64,000 nt of DNA from Pseudomonadota bacterium. GTDB lineage: Bacteria > Pseudomonadota > Gammaproteobacteria > Burkholderiales > Burkholderiaceae_C. The notes below the pieces were generated by a model. It ran no database searches. It saw nothing but the letters and a program-made list of their open reading frames with translations, and was not told where the DNA came from. Positions 52,942-63,946 of this stretch are shown piece after piece. Each line of letters starts with the position of its first letter. Positions within the stretch are counted from its first letter, which is position 1. The position numbers and the translations under genes are program-made. Location of the stretch: the NCBI GenBank assembly GCA_020161065.1, contig JAIUPH010000010.1:1-64000 (forward strand), read 5' to 3'.

Positions 52942-55692
52942 TTAGGCGCCGGCATCGGCGCTGGCGCTGCCGTCGTCGGCCGGCGGCTGGCCGCGCGGCA
53001 GCGTGATCGTGAAGCGCGCGCCGGCAACGCCGCCGCCGGGGCCGATGCGGTTCGCGGCGGCGATCGTGCCCTGGTGCGCCAGCACGATGGCGCGCGCGAT
53101 GGCCAGGCCCAGGCCGACGCCGGGCGTCGCGCTCTCCTTGCTGCCGCGCTCGAACTTGTCGAACAGCGCGGCCTCGCGGCCGGCCGGCAGGCCCGGCCCG
53201 CCGTCGTCGACGCGGATCGCCACCTCGGATGGCGAGGCCTCGGCCGCGATCTCGATCGCGCTGCCGGCGGGCGTGTACTTGGCGGCGTTCTCCAGCAGGT
53301 TGACGAGCACGCGCTCGAACAGCACCGCGTCGATCTGCAGCAGCGGCAGGTCGTCGGCCAGCGCCACGCGCAGCGGCCGCCCGGCCAGCACCGGCGCGCA
53401 GGCGGCCAGCGCGCTGCCCACCACCTCTTCCAGCGGCTGCCATTCGCGCCGCAGCGGCACCGCGCCGGCCTCCAGCCGCGCCATGTCCAGCAGGTTGCCG
53501 ACCATCGCGTTCATGCGCAGCGCCGAGTCGCGCATCGCGCCGGCCAGCTCCTGTTGCGCGGCCGGCAGCGGCGGCGGCGCCAGCACCAGCGCGTCGGCCA
53601 GCCCCACCAGCGCGGCCAGCGGCGTGCGCAGGTCGTGCGAGATGGCCGACAGCAGCGAGTTGCGCAGCCGCTCCGACTCGATCTGCACCGTGCTCGCGCG
53701 CGCCACGTCGACGTAGTGGATGCGCTCCAGCGAGATCGCCAGCAGCGAGGCGCAGGTGTCCAGCAGCCGGCGCTGGTCGGGCGTCAGCGCGCGGCGCTCG
53801 GCCGGCCGCACCGCCAGCACGCCGCGCAGCCGCATCGGCGCCTTCAGCGGCAGCACCAGGCATTCGCTGGCGGCCAGCGTGTCGGTGCCGAAGCCGGCCG
53901 CCTGGCCGCGGTCGAAGGCCCATTGCGCGACGGCGCCGTCGACCGCCGCCGTGCCGCCGGGCAGCGCCGCCAGGCGCTCGTGCGCGTCGACGGCCAGCAG
54001 CGTCGAGCCGGCGTTGAACTCGGCGGTCAGGAAGCGGGCGCCGATCTCGGCCACCTGCTCCGGCAGCAGCGCCGCCGAGAGGTCGCGCGACATCTCGTAG
54101 AGCCCGCGCATGCGGTGCTCGCGCTGGGTGGCCGCCTCGGCCTCCACCTTGAGCCCGGCAGTGAGCTGGCCGATGGCCAGCGCCACCACCAGCATCACCG
54201 CGAAGGTCACCAGGTACTGCACGTCGCTGACCGCGAACGAGTAGCGCGGCGGCACGAAGAACAGGTCGAACAGCGCCACGCCGAGGAAGGCCGCCAGCAC
54301 CGCCGGCCCGCGGCCGTGCACCCAGCCGACGCCGACCACGGCCAGCAGGAAGATCATCACGATGTTGGTCAGCTCCAGCACCGGCTGCAGCGGCGCGGCC
54401 AGCAGCGCCGTCAGCGCGCAGGCGGCCACCGCGGCGGCGTAGCCCTGCCAGCGCCACGGCGTGGCGGCGGCGGGCCCAGCGGGCCGGTCGGCGGTGCCGG
54501 CGCTGCGCGCCGCCGCGGCGGCCGGCAGCGCCACCTGGATCAGGTCCAGCTCGTCGGCCAGCGCGGCGATGCGCTCGGCCGCCGAGGGCAGCCAGCGCCA
54601 GCGGCGCCGGCTGCGGCCGACCACCACGCGGGCCAGGTTGTGGTCGCGCGCATAACGCACCAGCGCAGCGGCCACCTCGGGCGCGGCCGGCGCGGCCACG
54701 GTGGCGCCCAGCTCCTGCGCCAGCTTGAGCACGCGCAGCGCCTGCTCGCGGCGTGCCGGCGGCTGGCGCCGCGCGGCCGGCGTCTCCACGTGCACCGCGT
54801 GCCAGGGCAGGCCGAGCTGCGCGGCCAGCCGGGCGCAGGCGCGCACCACCTTCTCGCCGCGCTCGCCGGGGCCCACGCAGGCCAGCAGCGCCTCGCGGTT
54901 GGGCCAGATCGGCTGCACCGCGCGCCGCCGGCGGTAGGCCTGCATCTCGCCGTCGACGCGGTCGGCGGTGCGGCGCAGCGCCAGCTCGCGCAGCGCCAGC
55001 AGGTTGCCCTTGCGGAAGAAGTTGGCGGCGGCACGCTCGGCGGGCTCGTCGCCGGGCCGCGGCCGGTACACCTTGCCGGCGCGCAGCCGCTGCAGCAGCT
55101 CGTCGGGCGGCAGGTCGACCACCACCACCTCGTCGGCCTCGTCGAACAAGCGGTCGGGCACGGTCTCCCAGACGCGGATGCCGGTGATGCCGCCGACCAC
55201 GTCGTTCAGGCTCTCCAGGTGCTGCACGTTCATCGTCGACCAGACGTCGTTGCCGGCGGCCAGCAACTCGTCCACGTCCTGCCAGCGCTTGGGGTGGCGC
55301 GAGCCGGGCGCGTTGCTGTGCGCCAGCTCGTCCAGCAGCAGCAGCGGCGGCTCGGCCGCGCCGGCGTGCTGAGCACCCCAGGCAAGCGCGCCGTCGAGGT
55401 CGAACTCCTGCAGCACGCGGCCGCGGTAGGCCACGGGCTTGAGCGGCAGCCGCGGCAGCGGGCGCGCCATCGCCTCGGTCTCGGCGCGGCCGTGGGTCTC
55501 GACCAGGCCGACGATCAGCGCCGCGCCCTGCGCCTGCACGGCGCGCGCCGCGGCCAGCATCGCCCAGGTCTTGCCGACGCCGGCCGCGGCGCCGAAGAAG
55601 ATCTTCAGCCGGCCCCGGCGCGCGCGCGCCTCGTCGGCCTGCACCTGCTGCAGCAGCGCATCGGGGTCGGGGCGCGCGGCCTCGGTGCTCAC
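52942..55692 (-). CDS. kdpD: Osmosensitive potassium sensor kinase KdpD
   Basis: A 916-residue kinase with the full KdpD order: the N-terminal KdpD domain with ATP loop GAAAGVGKT (residues 34-42) and LLLLDELAHSNAPGSRH, a universal-stress-like domain (about 250-370), four membrane segments (DUF4118, around VVAACALTALLAAPLQPVLE), a GAF-like region, the dimerisation domain with His686 in SAISHDLRTPLAALVG and an ATPase domain (LVNLLENAAKYTP, GVGLGLAIARAIV). Start is a GTG at 55692 with GGGAGG close upstream. It senses potassium limitation or ionic strength and signals to KdpE. Confidence 0.95.
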   Translation of the reverse strand: MSTEAARPDPDALLQQVQADEARARRGRLKIFFGAAAGVGKTWAMLAAARAVQAQGAALIVGLVETHGRAETEAMARPLPRLPLKPVAYRGRVLQEFDLDGALAWGAQHAGAAEPPLLLLDELAHSNAPGSRHPKRWQDVDELLAAGNDVWSTMNVQHLESLNDVVGGITGIRVWETVPDRLFDEADEVVVVDLPPDELLQRLRAGKVYRPRPGDEPAERAAANFFRKGNLLALRELALRRTADRVDGEMQAYRRRRAVQPIWPNREALLACVGPGERGEKVVRACARLAAQLGLPWHAVHVETPAARRQPPARREQALRVLKLAQELGATVAAPAAPEVAAALVRYARDHNLARVVVGRSRRRWRWLPSAAERIAALADELDLIQVALPAAAAARSAGTADRPAGPAAATPWRWQGYAAAVAACALTALLAAPLQPVLELTNIVMIFLLAVVGVGWVHGRGPAVLAAFLGVALFDLFFVPPRYSFAVSDVQYLVTFAVMLVVALAIGQLTAGLKVEAEAATQREHRMRGLYEMSRDLSAALLPEQVAEIGARFLTAEFNAGSTLLAVDAHERLAALPGGTAAVDGAVAQWAFDRGQAAGFGTDTLAASECLVLPLKAPMRLRGVLAVRPAERRALTPDQRRLLDTCASLLAISLERIHYVDVARASTVQIESERLRNSLLSAISHDLRTPLAALVGLADALVLAPPPLPAAQQELAGAMRDSALRMNAMVGNLLDMARLEAGAVPLRREWQPLEEVVGSALAACAPVLAGRPLRVALADDLPLLQIDAVLFERVLVNLLENAAKYTPAGSAIEIAAEASPSEVAIRVDDGGPGLPAGREAALFDKFERGSKESATPGVGLGLAIARAIVLAHQGTIAAANRIGPGGGVAGARFTITLPRGQPPADDGSASADAGA

Positions 55693-55775
55693 GCGCCTCC
55701 CGCGCGGCCGTGGCGCGCGGCGCCGCCGGGCCTGCGCAGCCGCTGGTCGCCTGGGTCGATCGGGATCGGCATCGT

Positions 55776-55922
55776 TCAGCGCCCCTTCCTGGGCGGCATT
55801 CTGCGGCGCGGGCCCCGCGTCGGCCGCGCCGGCCGCGCCGGCCGTGTCAGCAGCCAGCCGGCCAGCGCCATCGGCAGCACGACGGCCGCCAGCGCGCCGA
55901 GGGCGCCCCAGACGTCGGCCAT
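55776..55922 (-). CDS. 48-residue membrane ORF between kdpC and kdpD
   Basis: An ATG at 55922, five bases after the kdpC stop, opens a 48-codon frame: one membrane segment (LGALAAVVLPMALAGWLL) and a strongly basic Arg/Pro tail ending RRMPPRKGR. GGAG lies about 13 bases upstream inside the end of kdpC. No family is recognised. The position inside the kdp operon and the clear membrane-plus-basic-tail pattern make a small regulatory peptide possible; chance coding in GC-rich DNA is also possible. The 83 bp to kdpD hold only its ribosome-binding site. Confidence 0.4.
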   Translation of the reverse strand: MADVWGALGALAAVVLPMALAGWLLTRPARPARPTRGPRRRMPPRKGR

Positions 55923-55927
55923 GGCGC

Positions 55928-56500
55928 TCAGCGCTCCGAATCCAAGGCCAGGTTCAGCCGCAGCACGTTGACGCGCGGCTCGCCGACGAAGCCCAGCAGC
56001 GGCGCCTCGGCGTGCTGCGCGACCAGCGCGCGCACGCGCGCCTCGGGCAGGCCGCGTACGCGCGCGACGCGGGCCGCCTGGTAGTCGGCGGCGGCGCGGC
56101 TGATGTGCGGGTCCAGCCCGCTGGCCGAGGCGGTGACCAGGTCCACCGGCACCGGCGCGGTGTTGGCGGGGTCGGCGGCGCGCAGCGCCTGCACGCGGGC
56201 TTGGACGGCGGCCACCAGCGCCGGGTTGGTCGGCCCCAGGTTGGAGCCCGCCGAGTGGGCCGCGTCGTACGGCGTGGGCGTGGTCGCCGAGGGCCGGCTC
56301 CAGAAATGCCCGGGGTCGGCGAAGGCCTGGCCGATCAGCGCCGAGCCGACGACGCGGCCCTGGTGCACGACGAGGCTGCCGTTGGCCTGGGCAGGGAAGG
56401 CGAGCTGTGCGAGGCCGGTCACCGCCAGCGGGTAAGCGAGGCCGGTGAGCGCGGATAACACGATAAACAGAACCACGGCGGGGCGCAGGATGGCGGTCAT
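55928..56500 (-). CDS. kdpC: Potassium-transporting ATPase subunit KdpC
   Basis: A 190-residue single-pass subunit. The N-terminal membrane segment ([22 protein letters not shown]) is followed by the KdpC body: [40 protein letters not shown]-type ([20 protein letters not shown]), [40 protein letters not shown] and [14 protein letters not shown]. It assists ATP binding by KdpB. ATG at 56500 is preferred over GTG 56509 because GAGGAG sits eight bases upstream. Confidence 0.95.
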   Translation of the reverse strand: MTAILRPAVVLFIVLSALTGLAYPLAVTGLAQLAFPAQANGSLVVHQGRVVGSALIGQAFADPGHFWSRPSATTPTPYDAAHSAGSNLGPTNPALVAAVQARVQALRAADPANTAPVPVDLVTASASGLDPHISRAAADYQAARVARVRGLPEARVRALVAQHAEAPLLGFVGEPRVNVLRLNLALDSER

Positions 56501-56512
56501 GACGAGCACTCC

Positions 56513-58579
<2,067 letters not shown>

Positions 58580-58586
58580 CGCGTCC

Positions 58587-60293
58587 TCAAGGGGTGTGCA
58601 GCATCAGGTGCTCGACCACCGGGCCCAGCGCCAGCGCCGGCACGTAGTTCAGCAGGCCCACCAGCCCCACCGTGCCGACGAGCAGCACGACGAACAGCGG
58701 CCCGTGCGTGGGCAGCGTGCCTTCGGTGGCCGCACTGCGCTTCTTGGCCGCCAGCGAGCCGGCGATGGCCAGCACCGGCACGATCACCGCGAAGCGGCCG
58801 AACCACATCGCCACGGCCAGCAGCACGTTGTAGAAGGGCGTGTTGGCCGACAGCCCGGCGAAGGCGCTGCCGTTGTTGTTGGCCGCCGAGCTCAGCGCAT
58901 ACAGCACTTCCGAAAAGCCGTGCGGCCCGGGGTTGGCGATGCCGGCGCGGCCGGCGCCGGCCAGCACCGCGGCCGCGCTGCCCAGCAGCACCAGCAGCGG
59001 CGTGACGAGGATCGCCAGCGCCACTATCTTCATCTCGTGCGCCTCGATCTTCTTGCCCAGATACTCGGGCGTGCGGCCGATCATCAGCCCGGCGATGAAG
59101 ACGGCCATGATCGCGAAGATCAGCATGCCGTAGAGGCCGGCGCCGACGCCGCCGAAGATCACCTCGCCGAGCTGCATCAGCACCAGCGGCACCGCGCCGC
59201 CCAGCGGCGTGAAGCTGTCGTGCATCGCATTGACGGCGCCGCAGCTCGCCGCCGTGGTGATGGTGGCGAACAGCGCCGAGGCGTTGATGCCGAAGCGCAG
59301 TTCCTTGCCTTCCAGGTTGCCGCCGGGCTGCGCGGCGCCGGCGTGCTGGTCCACGCCCAGCGGCGCCAGCAGCGGGTTGCCCTGCTGCTCGGCCGCCGTG
59401 GCGGCCACCACCGCGGCGGCGAAGACCAGCGTCATCGCCGCCAGCAGCGCGAAGCCCTGGCGCCGATCGCCCACCATGCGCCCGAACACGAAGCACAGCG
59501 CCGCCGGGATCAGCAGCATCGCCAGCATCTGCAGCGCGTTGCTGATCGCGCTCGGGTTCTCGAAGGGATGCGCCGAGTTGGCGTTGAAGAAGCCGCCGCC
59601 GTTGGTGCCCAGCATCTTGATCGCGAGCTGCGAGGCCACCGGCCCCAGCGCGATGCTTTGCGGCGCGCCTTCCAGCGTCTGCAGCGCGCGGTCGGCCGCC
59701 AGGGTCTGCACCACGCCCAGGCCGGCCAGCGCCAACGCAAGGGCCAGCGACAGCGGCAGCAGGATCCACAGCGTGCCGCGCAGCAGGTCGGCCCAGACGT
59801 TGCCGACCGCCGACGACGAATGGCGCGCGAAGCCGCGCACCAGCGCCGCCGCCACCGCGAGGCCGCTGGCCGCGGAAAGGAAGTTCTGCACCGTCAGCGC
59901 CAGCATCTGCGTCAGGTGGCTCAGCGTCGACTCGCCGCCGTAGCCCTGCCAGTTGGTGTTGGTGACGAAGCTGACCGCGGTGTTGAAGGCCGAGTCGGGC
60001 GCCACCGCGCCGAAGCCCTGCGGGTTGAACGGCAGCACGCCCTGCAGCCGCTGCAGCGCATAGACGGCGAGCAGGCCCAGGCCGTTGAACGCCAGCAGCC
60101 CCAGCGCGTAGGCCGGCCAGCCCTGCGGTCGATCGGCATCGACGCCGGCCAGCCGGTACAGCGGCGCTTCCAGCCGCAGCCCCCAGGCGAAGCGGCCCTG
60201 CAGCACCGCCTCGATCCAGCGCGCCAGCGGCCAGGCCAGCAGCAGCAGTACGCTCAGATAGGCGGCCAGTTGCGTGCAGGCCGCGGCGGTCAC
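58587..60293 (-). CDS. kdpA: Potassium-binding subunit KdpA
   Basis: A 568-residue membrane protein of the superfamily of K+ transporters, with four pore loops: [40 protein letters not shown], the loop near [20 protein letters not shown], and [20 protein letters not shown]. The GTG at 60293 overlaps the kdpF stop (GTGA), giving the N-terminus [20 protein letters not shown] usual for KdpA. It forms the selectivity filter of the KdpFABC pump. Confidence 0.96.
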   Translation of the reverse strand: MTAAACTQLAAYLSVLLLLAWPLARWIEAVLQGRFAWGLRLEAPLYRLAGVDADRPQGWPAYALGLLAFNGLGLLAVYALQRLQGVLPFNPQGFGAVAPDSAFNTAVSFVTNTNWQGYGGESTLSHLTQMLALTVQNFLSAASGLAVAAALVRGFARHSSSAVGNVWADLLRGTLWILLPLSLALALALAGLGVVQTLAADRALQTLEGAPQSIALGPVASQLAIKMLGTNGGGFFNANSAHPFENPSAISNALQMLAMLLIPAALCFVFGRMVGDRRQGFALLAAMTLVFAAAVVAATAAEQQGNPLLAPLGVDQHAGAAQPGGNLEGKELRFGINASALFATITTAASCGAVNAMHDSFTPLGGAVPLVLMQLGEVIFGGVGAGLYGMLIFAIMAVFIAGLMIGRTPEYLGKKIEAHEMKIVALAILVTPLLVLLGSAAAVLAGAGRAGIANPGPHGFSEVLYALSSAANNNGSAFAGLSANTPFYNVLLAVAMWFGRFAVIVPVLAIAGSLAAKKRSAATEGTLPTHGPLFVVLLVGTVGLVGLLNYVPALALGPVVEHLMLHTP

Positions 60294-60391
60294 GAGAAGT
60301 CCTCCGGCCGCAGCAGCGCCGCCAGCAGGTAGACCAGCAGGCCGAGCGCGATCACGGCGCCGGCCCAATCCCAGCCTGCCCAGCCGCTCAT
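60290..60391 (-). CDS. kdpF: KdpF, small subunit of potassium ATPase
   Basis: A 33-residue single-span peptide with [20 protein letters not shown] and the C-terminal RPEDF typical of KdpF, which stabilises the KdpABC complex. It overlaps kdpA by GTGA and the preceding 34-codon gene by ATGA, so all are translated as a chain. Confidence 0.9.
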   Translation of the reverse strand: MSGWAGWDWAGAVIALGLLVYLLAALLRPEDFS

Positions 60392-60492
60392 CGCGACTCC
60401 TGGCGCGTGGGCTGCAAGCGTTCGCAGCCGCGCACCAGGCCCAGCACCGCCAGCCACAGCGCGACGGCCAGCGCGAGGTACATCAGGTCCAT
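60388..60492 (-). CDS. 34-residue membrane peptide upstream of kdpF
   Basis: An ATG at 60492 with GGAAG upstream opens a 34-codon frame whose product is one membrane segment ([20 protein letters not shown]) followed by [14 protein letters not shown]. The stop overlaps kdpF as ATGA. Small hydrophobic ORFs in this place are seen in other proteobacterial kdp operons, usually unannotated. Its coupling to kdpF suggests a real gene, possibly another accessory subunit. The function is unknown. Confidence 0.65.
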   Translation of the reverse strand: MDLMYLALAVALWLAVLGLVRGCERLQPTRQESR

Positions 60493-60548
60493 GCCAGTCT
60501 TCCATTCGACACCGGTCAGACACGGCAGGCATGCTGGGCCGGCGGCCG

Positions 60549-60596
60549 TCAAGCCGCTGACAAGATTCGGCGGCCGGGCGTCAAGATCGCATCAAG
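60549..60596 (-). promoter_or_regulatory. Phased CAAG repeats upstream of kdp operon
   Basis: On the plus strand TCAAG (60549), ACAAG (60560), TCAAG (60581) and TCAAG (60592) start at spacings of 11, 21 and 11 bp, i.e. one, two and one helical turns. Read on the kdp strand they are CTTGA-type words 57-105 bp before the first gene. OmpR-family regulators bind tandem half-sites of such spacing, so these are candidate KdpE sites. Confidence 0.5.
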
Positions 60597-60693
60597 GGCC
60601 GTGCTGCCGGCGCGCGCGATGTGGGCTCGGCGGTCAGCCGCCCGCGGATCCGGCGATGATTGCGGGCGCGCTTCCTCTTCCAGGAGTCGACCG

Positions 60694-62148
60694 ATGACCG
60701 CTTTCCTGCCGGCCCGCGCTGCGGGTGCTTCCTTGCTGGCGACGCTGCTGCTGACGGCCGGCTGCGTCGTCGTGCCCGAATCGCAGTCGTCGCTGCCGCC
60801 GCTGGACGAGCCGCCGCCGGTGGAGATCGTCTATGAAGACGCGCCGCTGCAGCAGCCGCCGCCGGTGGTGGTGGCCTGGGCGCCGCCGCCGATGCGCGTG
60901 GAGCCGCTGCCGCCGCCGCCCTTCGGCGCGGCGGTGTGGGTGGGCGGCTACTGGACCTGGCGCGGCAACTGGGTGTGGGCTTCGGGCCGCTGGATGGCGC
61001 CGCCGCGCTACGGCTACGGCTGGGTGCAGCCGTACTACGAACTGCGCGACGGCGTGGTGGTCTTCGTCGCCGGTCATTGGTCGCCGCCGGGCATGGGCTT
61101 CGTGCCGCCGCCGCCCGGGCTGCGGCTGCGGCCGGCGCCGCCGGCGCCGGGCGTGCGGCCGGGGCCGCGGCCGCAGGGGCCGGCGGGCAGCTTCGTGCCG
61201 CCGCCGCCGGGTTCGCGCTTCGGCCTGATCGTGCCGGCGCCGCCGGGCACGCCGCCGGCGGCCGTGTACGGCGCGCCGCCGGTCAACCGGCCCGGCATGC
61301 GCGTGCAGGGCGGGGCACCCAATGCGCGCGGCGGTCAGCCGATGACCATCGTCGCGCCGGGCTCGGCCACCGTCTCGGGCCGGCCCTTCGAGGGGCCGGC
61401 GGGTGGGCCGCATGCGCCGCCGCAGCAGCCGTCGCAACCACCGACGCAACCGATGCAACCGATGCCGCCGCCGCGGGCGCCGGAGGTGGCGCCGGCGCCG
61501 CCACCGCCGCGCGCACCGCTGACGCCGCCAGCGCAACCGCAGCCGCAACCGTCACAACCGCAACCGCAACCCCAGCCGCAAGCGCAACAGCCGCCGCCGG
61601 CAGCGCCCGGCGCGCCGGCGGCGCCGGGCACCCAGCCCGGCTACCCCGGCGTGCAGGGCCGGCGGCTGCCGCCCACCGTGCCACGGCCGGCCGCGCAGCC
61701 GCCGGCGGCGCAACAACCGGCCGCGCAACAACCGGCCGCGCAACCACCGCCCGCGCAGCAACCCGCCGCGCAGCAACCGGCCGTGCAGGAGCCTGCCGCC
61801 CAACAACCCGGCGCGCGTGCCCCCGGCCGGCTGATGCCGCGCCCGCAGCCGCCCGCCGCGGCCAACCCTGCGCCGACGGTGCCCGCTGCGCCCGCTGCGC
61901 CGGCCGCCGTGTCGCCGCCGACCCCGCCCCGCCAGCCACCGGCGGCCGCTCCGGCGCAGCCGCCGCGCCAGGCGGCCGAGCCCGCGGGGCGCCGCGCGGC
62001 CGACGACGCCAAGCGCGCGGCCGACGACGCGAAGCGCGCCGAGGCCGAAGCGGCGCGCCGTGCGCAGGCCGAGAAGGAACGCGCCGCCCGCGAGAAGGAA
62101 CGCCAGCAGCGCAGCCACGACAAGAAGGACCGCGACCGCACCGATTGA
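60694..62148 (+). CDS. Pro/Gln-rich lipoprotein with YXWXXG-type repeats
   Basis: A 484-residue outer-envelope lipoprotein. The signal peptide ends in the lipobox LLLTAGC. Residues about 75-125 carry aromatic repeats of the YXWXXG kind (GGYWTWRGNWVW, GRWMAPPRYGYGW, GHWSPPG). The remainder is Pro/Gln/Ala low complexity including many AAQQP units, and the C-terminus is a charged helix with two copies of RAADDAKRA. The SD AGGAG precedes the ATG. Probably surface or periplasmic structural protein; no enzymatic domain is seen. Confidence 0.75.
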   Translation: MTAFLPARAAGASLLATLLLTAGCVVVPESQSSLPPLDEPPPVEIVYEDAPLQQPPPVVVAWAPPPMRVEPLPPPPFGAAVWVGGYWTWRGNWVWASGRWMAPPRYGYGWVQPYYELRDGVVVFVAGHWSPPGMGFVPPPPGLRLRPAPPAPGVRPGPRPQGPAGSFVPPPPGSRFGLIVPAPPGTPPAAVYGAPPVNRPGMRVQGGAPNARGGQPMTIVAPGSATVSGRPFEGPAGGPHAPPQQPSQPPTQPMQPMPPPRAPEVAPAPPPPRAPLTPPAQPQPQPSQPQPQPQPQAQQPPPAAPGAPAAPGTQPGYPGVQGRRLPPTVPRPAAQPPAAQQPAAQQPAAQPPPAQQPAAQQPAVQEPAAQQPGARAPGRLMPRPQPPAAANPAPTVPAAPAAPAAVSPPTPPRQPPAAAPAQPPRQAAEPAGRRAADDAKRAADDAKRAEAEAARRAQAEKERAAREKERQQRSHDKKDRDRTD

Positions 62149-62151
62149 GCA

Positions 62152-62211
62152 GCGCCCGGGCAACCGCTGCAACGCCCGGCGGCGCCCGGGCAACTGCTGC
62201 AACGCCCGGCG
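62152..62211. repeat. 30-bp tandem duplication
   Basis: Two copies of a 30-bp unit starting GCGCCCGGGCAAC (62152-62181, 62182-62211) differ by one base and are followed by a partial third. Each unit contains GCCCGGGC and GCCCGGCG words that can pair within and between copies. It lies between the lipoprotein stop and the next gene. Confidence 0.85.
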
Positions 62212-62277
62212 GCCCCGGGCTCAGCGCCGGCTGGGCGGTCACCGCACAATGGCGGCTTGCCCGCTCGCCCACCGCAC

Positions 62278-63372
62278 ATGACCGCGCCAACGCAGGACCT
62301 CAAGCTCTTCCAACCCGGCCGCATCGGCGACATCGCCATCGCCAACCGCGTGGTGATGGCGCCGCTGACGCGCAGCCGCGCCGACGAAGCCGCCGGCGAC
62401 GTGCCCGGCAGCGCGCTCAACGTCGAGTACTACCGCCAGCGCAGCGGCGCCGGGCTGATCGTCAGCGAGGGCACGCAGATCGCGCCGCTGGGCAAGGGCT
62501 ACATCGCCACGCCGGGCATCCATTCCGAGGCGCAGGTGCAGGGCTGGCGCCGCATCACGCAGGCGGTGCACGAGGCCGGCTCGAAGATGCTGGCGCAGAT
62601 CTGGCACGTCGGCCGCGTCTCGCACCCGGCGCTGACCGGCGGCCTGCAGCCGGTGGCGCCTTCGGCCGTCGCGGCGCAGGTGCTGGTGCGCGCGCACGAG
62701 GGCAAGCTGCCGGCGCCGCTGCCGCATGCCTTGAGCGTGGCCGAGATCGCCGATGTCGTCGACCAGTACCGCCGCGCCGCCGCCAACGCGCTGCGCGCCG
62801 GCTTCGACGGCGTGGAGATCCACGGCGCCAACGGCTACCTGATCGACCAGTTCCTGCGCGACGGCGCCAACCATCGCAGCGACGCCTACGGCGGCACGGT
62901 GGAGAACCGCTGCCGCTTCGCGCTGCAGGTGGTCGACGCGGTGGCCGCCGAGATCGGCGCCGGCCGCACCGGCATCCGGCTGTCGCCGGTGACGCCGGCC
63001 AACGACCTGGCCGACGGCAACCCGCAGGCCGTGTTCGGCGCGCTGGTGCAGGCGCTCGACCGCCGCGGCATCGCCTTCATCCACCTGATCGAGGGCGCCA
63101 CCGGCGGCCCGCGCGACGTGCCCGGCTTCGACTACGGCTGGGCGCGGCGCCACTTCCGCGGTGCCTACATCGCCAACAACGGCTACGACCGCGAGACGGC
63201 CATCGCCGCGGTGGCGTCGGGCCGCGCCGATGCGGTGGCCTTCGGCCGCGCCTTCCTGGCCAACCCCGACCTCGTGCAGCGGCTGAAGACGGGCGCCGCG
63301 CTCAACAAGCCCGACCCGCGCACCTTCTACTCGCCGGGCGCCGCCGGCTACACCGACTACCCCACACTTTGA
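62278..63372 (+). CDS. Old yellow enzyme-family alkene reductase
   Basis: A 364-residue FMN-dependent (alpha/beta)8-barrel oxidoreductase. Motifs: LFQPGRIGDIAIANRVVMAP, PLTRSRA, GLIVSEGTQIAPLGKGY, IWHVGRVSHP, the FDGVEIHGANGYLIDQFLRD active-site helix with GGTVENRCRF, and the C-terminal FGRAFLANPDLVQRL. The relevant His-Gly-Ala-Asn of the family is present. It reduces activated C=C bonds with NAD(P)H. ATG at 62278 is chosen over an upstream TTG. It lies 20 bp before gloA, with which it may be cotranscribed. Confidence 0.92.
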   Translation: MTAPTQDLKLFQPGRIGDIAIANRVVMAPLTRSRADEAAGDVPGSALNVEYYRQRSGAGLIVSEGTQIAPLGKGYIATPGIHSEAQVQGWRRITQAVHEAGSKMLAQIWHVGRVSHPALTGGLQPVAPSAVAAQVLVRAHEGKLPAPLPHALSVAEIADVVDQYRRAAANALRAGFDGVEIHGANGYLIDQFLRDGANHRSDAYGGTVENRCRFALQVVDAVAAEIGAGRTGIRLSPVTPANDLADGNPQAVFGALVQALDRRGIAFIHLIEGATGGPRDVPGFDYGWARRHFRGAYIANNGYDRETAIAAVASGRADAVAFGRAFLANPDLVQRLKTGAALNKPDPRTFYSPGAAGYTDYPTL

Positions 63373-63392
63373 CGCCACTGGGCGCGACGACG

Positions 63393-63812
63393 ATGAAGTA
63401 CCTGCACACCATGGTCCGCGTGACCGACCTCGAAACCTCGCTGCGCTTTTACCGCGACGCGCTGGGCCTGCAACTGCTGCGCCGCACCGAGGTGCCGCAG
63501 GGCCGCTTCACGCTGGCCTTCCTGGCCGCGCCGGGCGACGAGCATGCGCAGGTCGAGCTGACCTTCAACTGGGACCCCGAGGCCTACGGCGGCGGCCGCA
63601 ACTTCGGCCACCTGGCCTACCAGGTGGACGACATCTACGCGATGTGTGCGCGCTTGCAGCAGCACGGCGTGCAGATCCTGCGCCCGCCGCGCGACGGCCG
63701 CATGGCCTTCGTGCGCTCGCCTGACCAGATCTCGATCGAGCTGCTGCAAAAGGGCGAGGCGCTGGCACCCGCCGCGCCGTGGAAGGACATGCCCAACGTC
63801 GGCAGCTGGTAG
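63393..63812 (+). CDS. gloA: Lactoylglutathione lyase (glyoxalase I)
   Basis: A 139-residue VOC-fold metalloenzyme: LHTMVRVTDLETSLRFYRDA with the first metal-ligand His, VELTFNWDPEAYGGGRNFGH with the second (Glu and His), and SPDQISIELLQKGE with the C-terminal Glu. It converts the hemithioacetal of methylglyoxal and glutathione to lactoylglutathione. Length and motif order match the nickel-type bacterial enzyme. Confidence 0.94.
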   Translation: MKYLHTMVRVTDLETSLRFYRDALGLQLLRRTEVPQGRFTLAFLAAPGDEHAQVELTFNWDPEAYGGGRNFGHLAYQVDDIYAMCARLQQHGVQILRPPRDGRMAFVRSPDQISIELLQKGEALAPAAPWKDMPNVGSW

Positions 63813-63946
63813 CGCGCGGCGCCGGCCGGTCTCGCGATGCGGCCTTGTCCTACGCGCCGCGCCGGCGGCTGCGGCTGCAATCACGCCACGGGCCCGAGCA
63901 CCCTGCCAGATCGGCGGACAAGGGGCCTGACCGGAGGGTGTCATTC

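Noticed and set aside
62152-62211. Possible CRISPR or attachment site
   Set aside because: Only two directly abutting copies, no spacers, no cas genes, integrase or tRNA nearby.
63813-63946. tRNA or small RNA gene between gloA and the window end
   Set aside because: No cloverleaf or conserved T-loop word was found; the stretch shows only a ribosome-binding site for the next gene.
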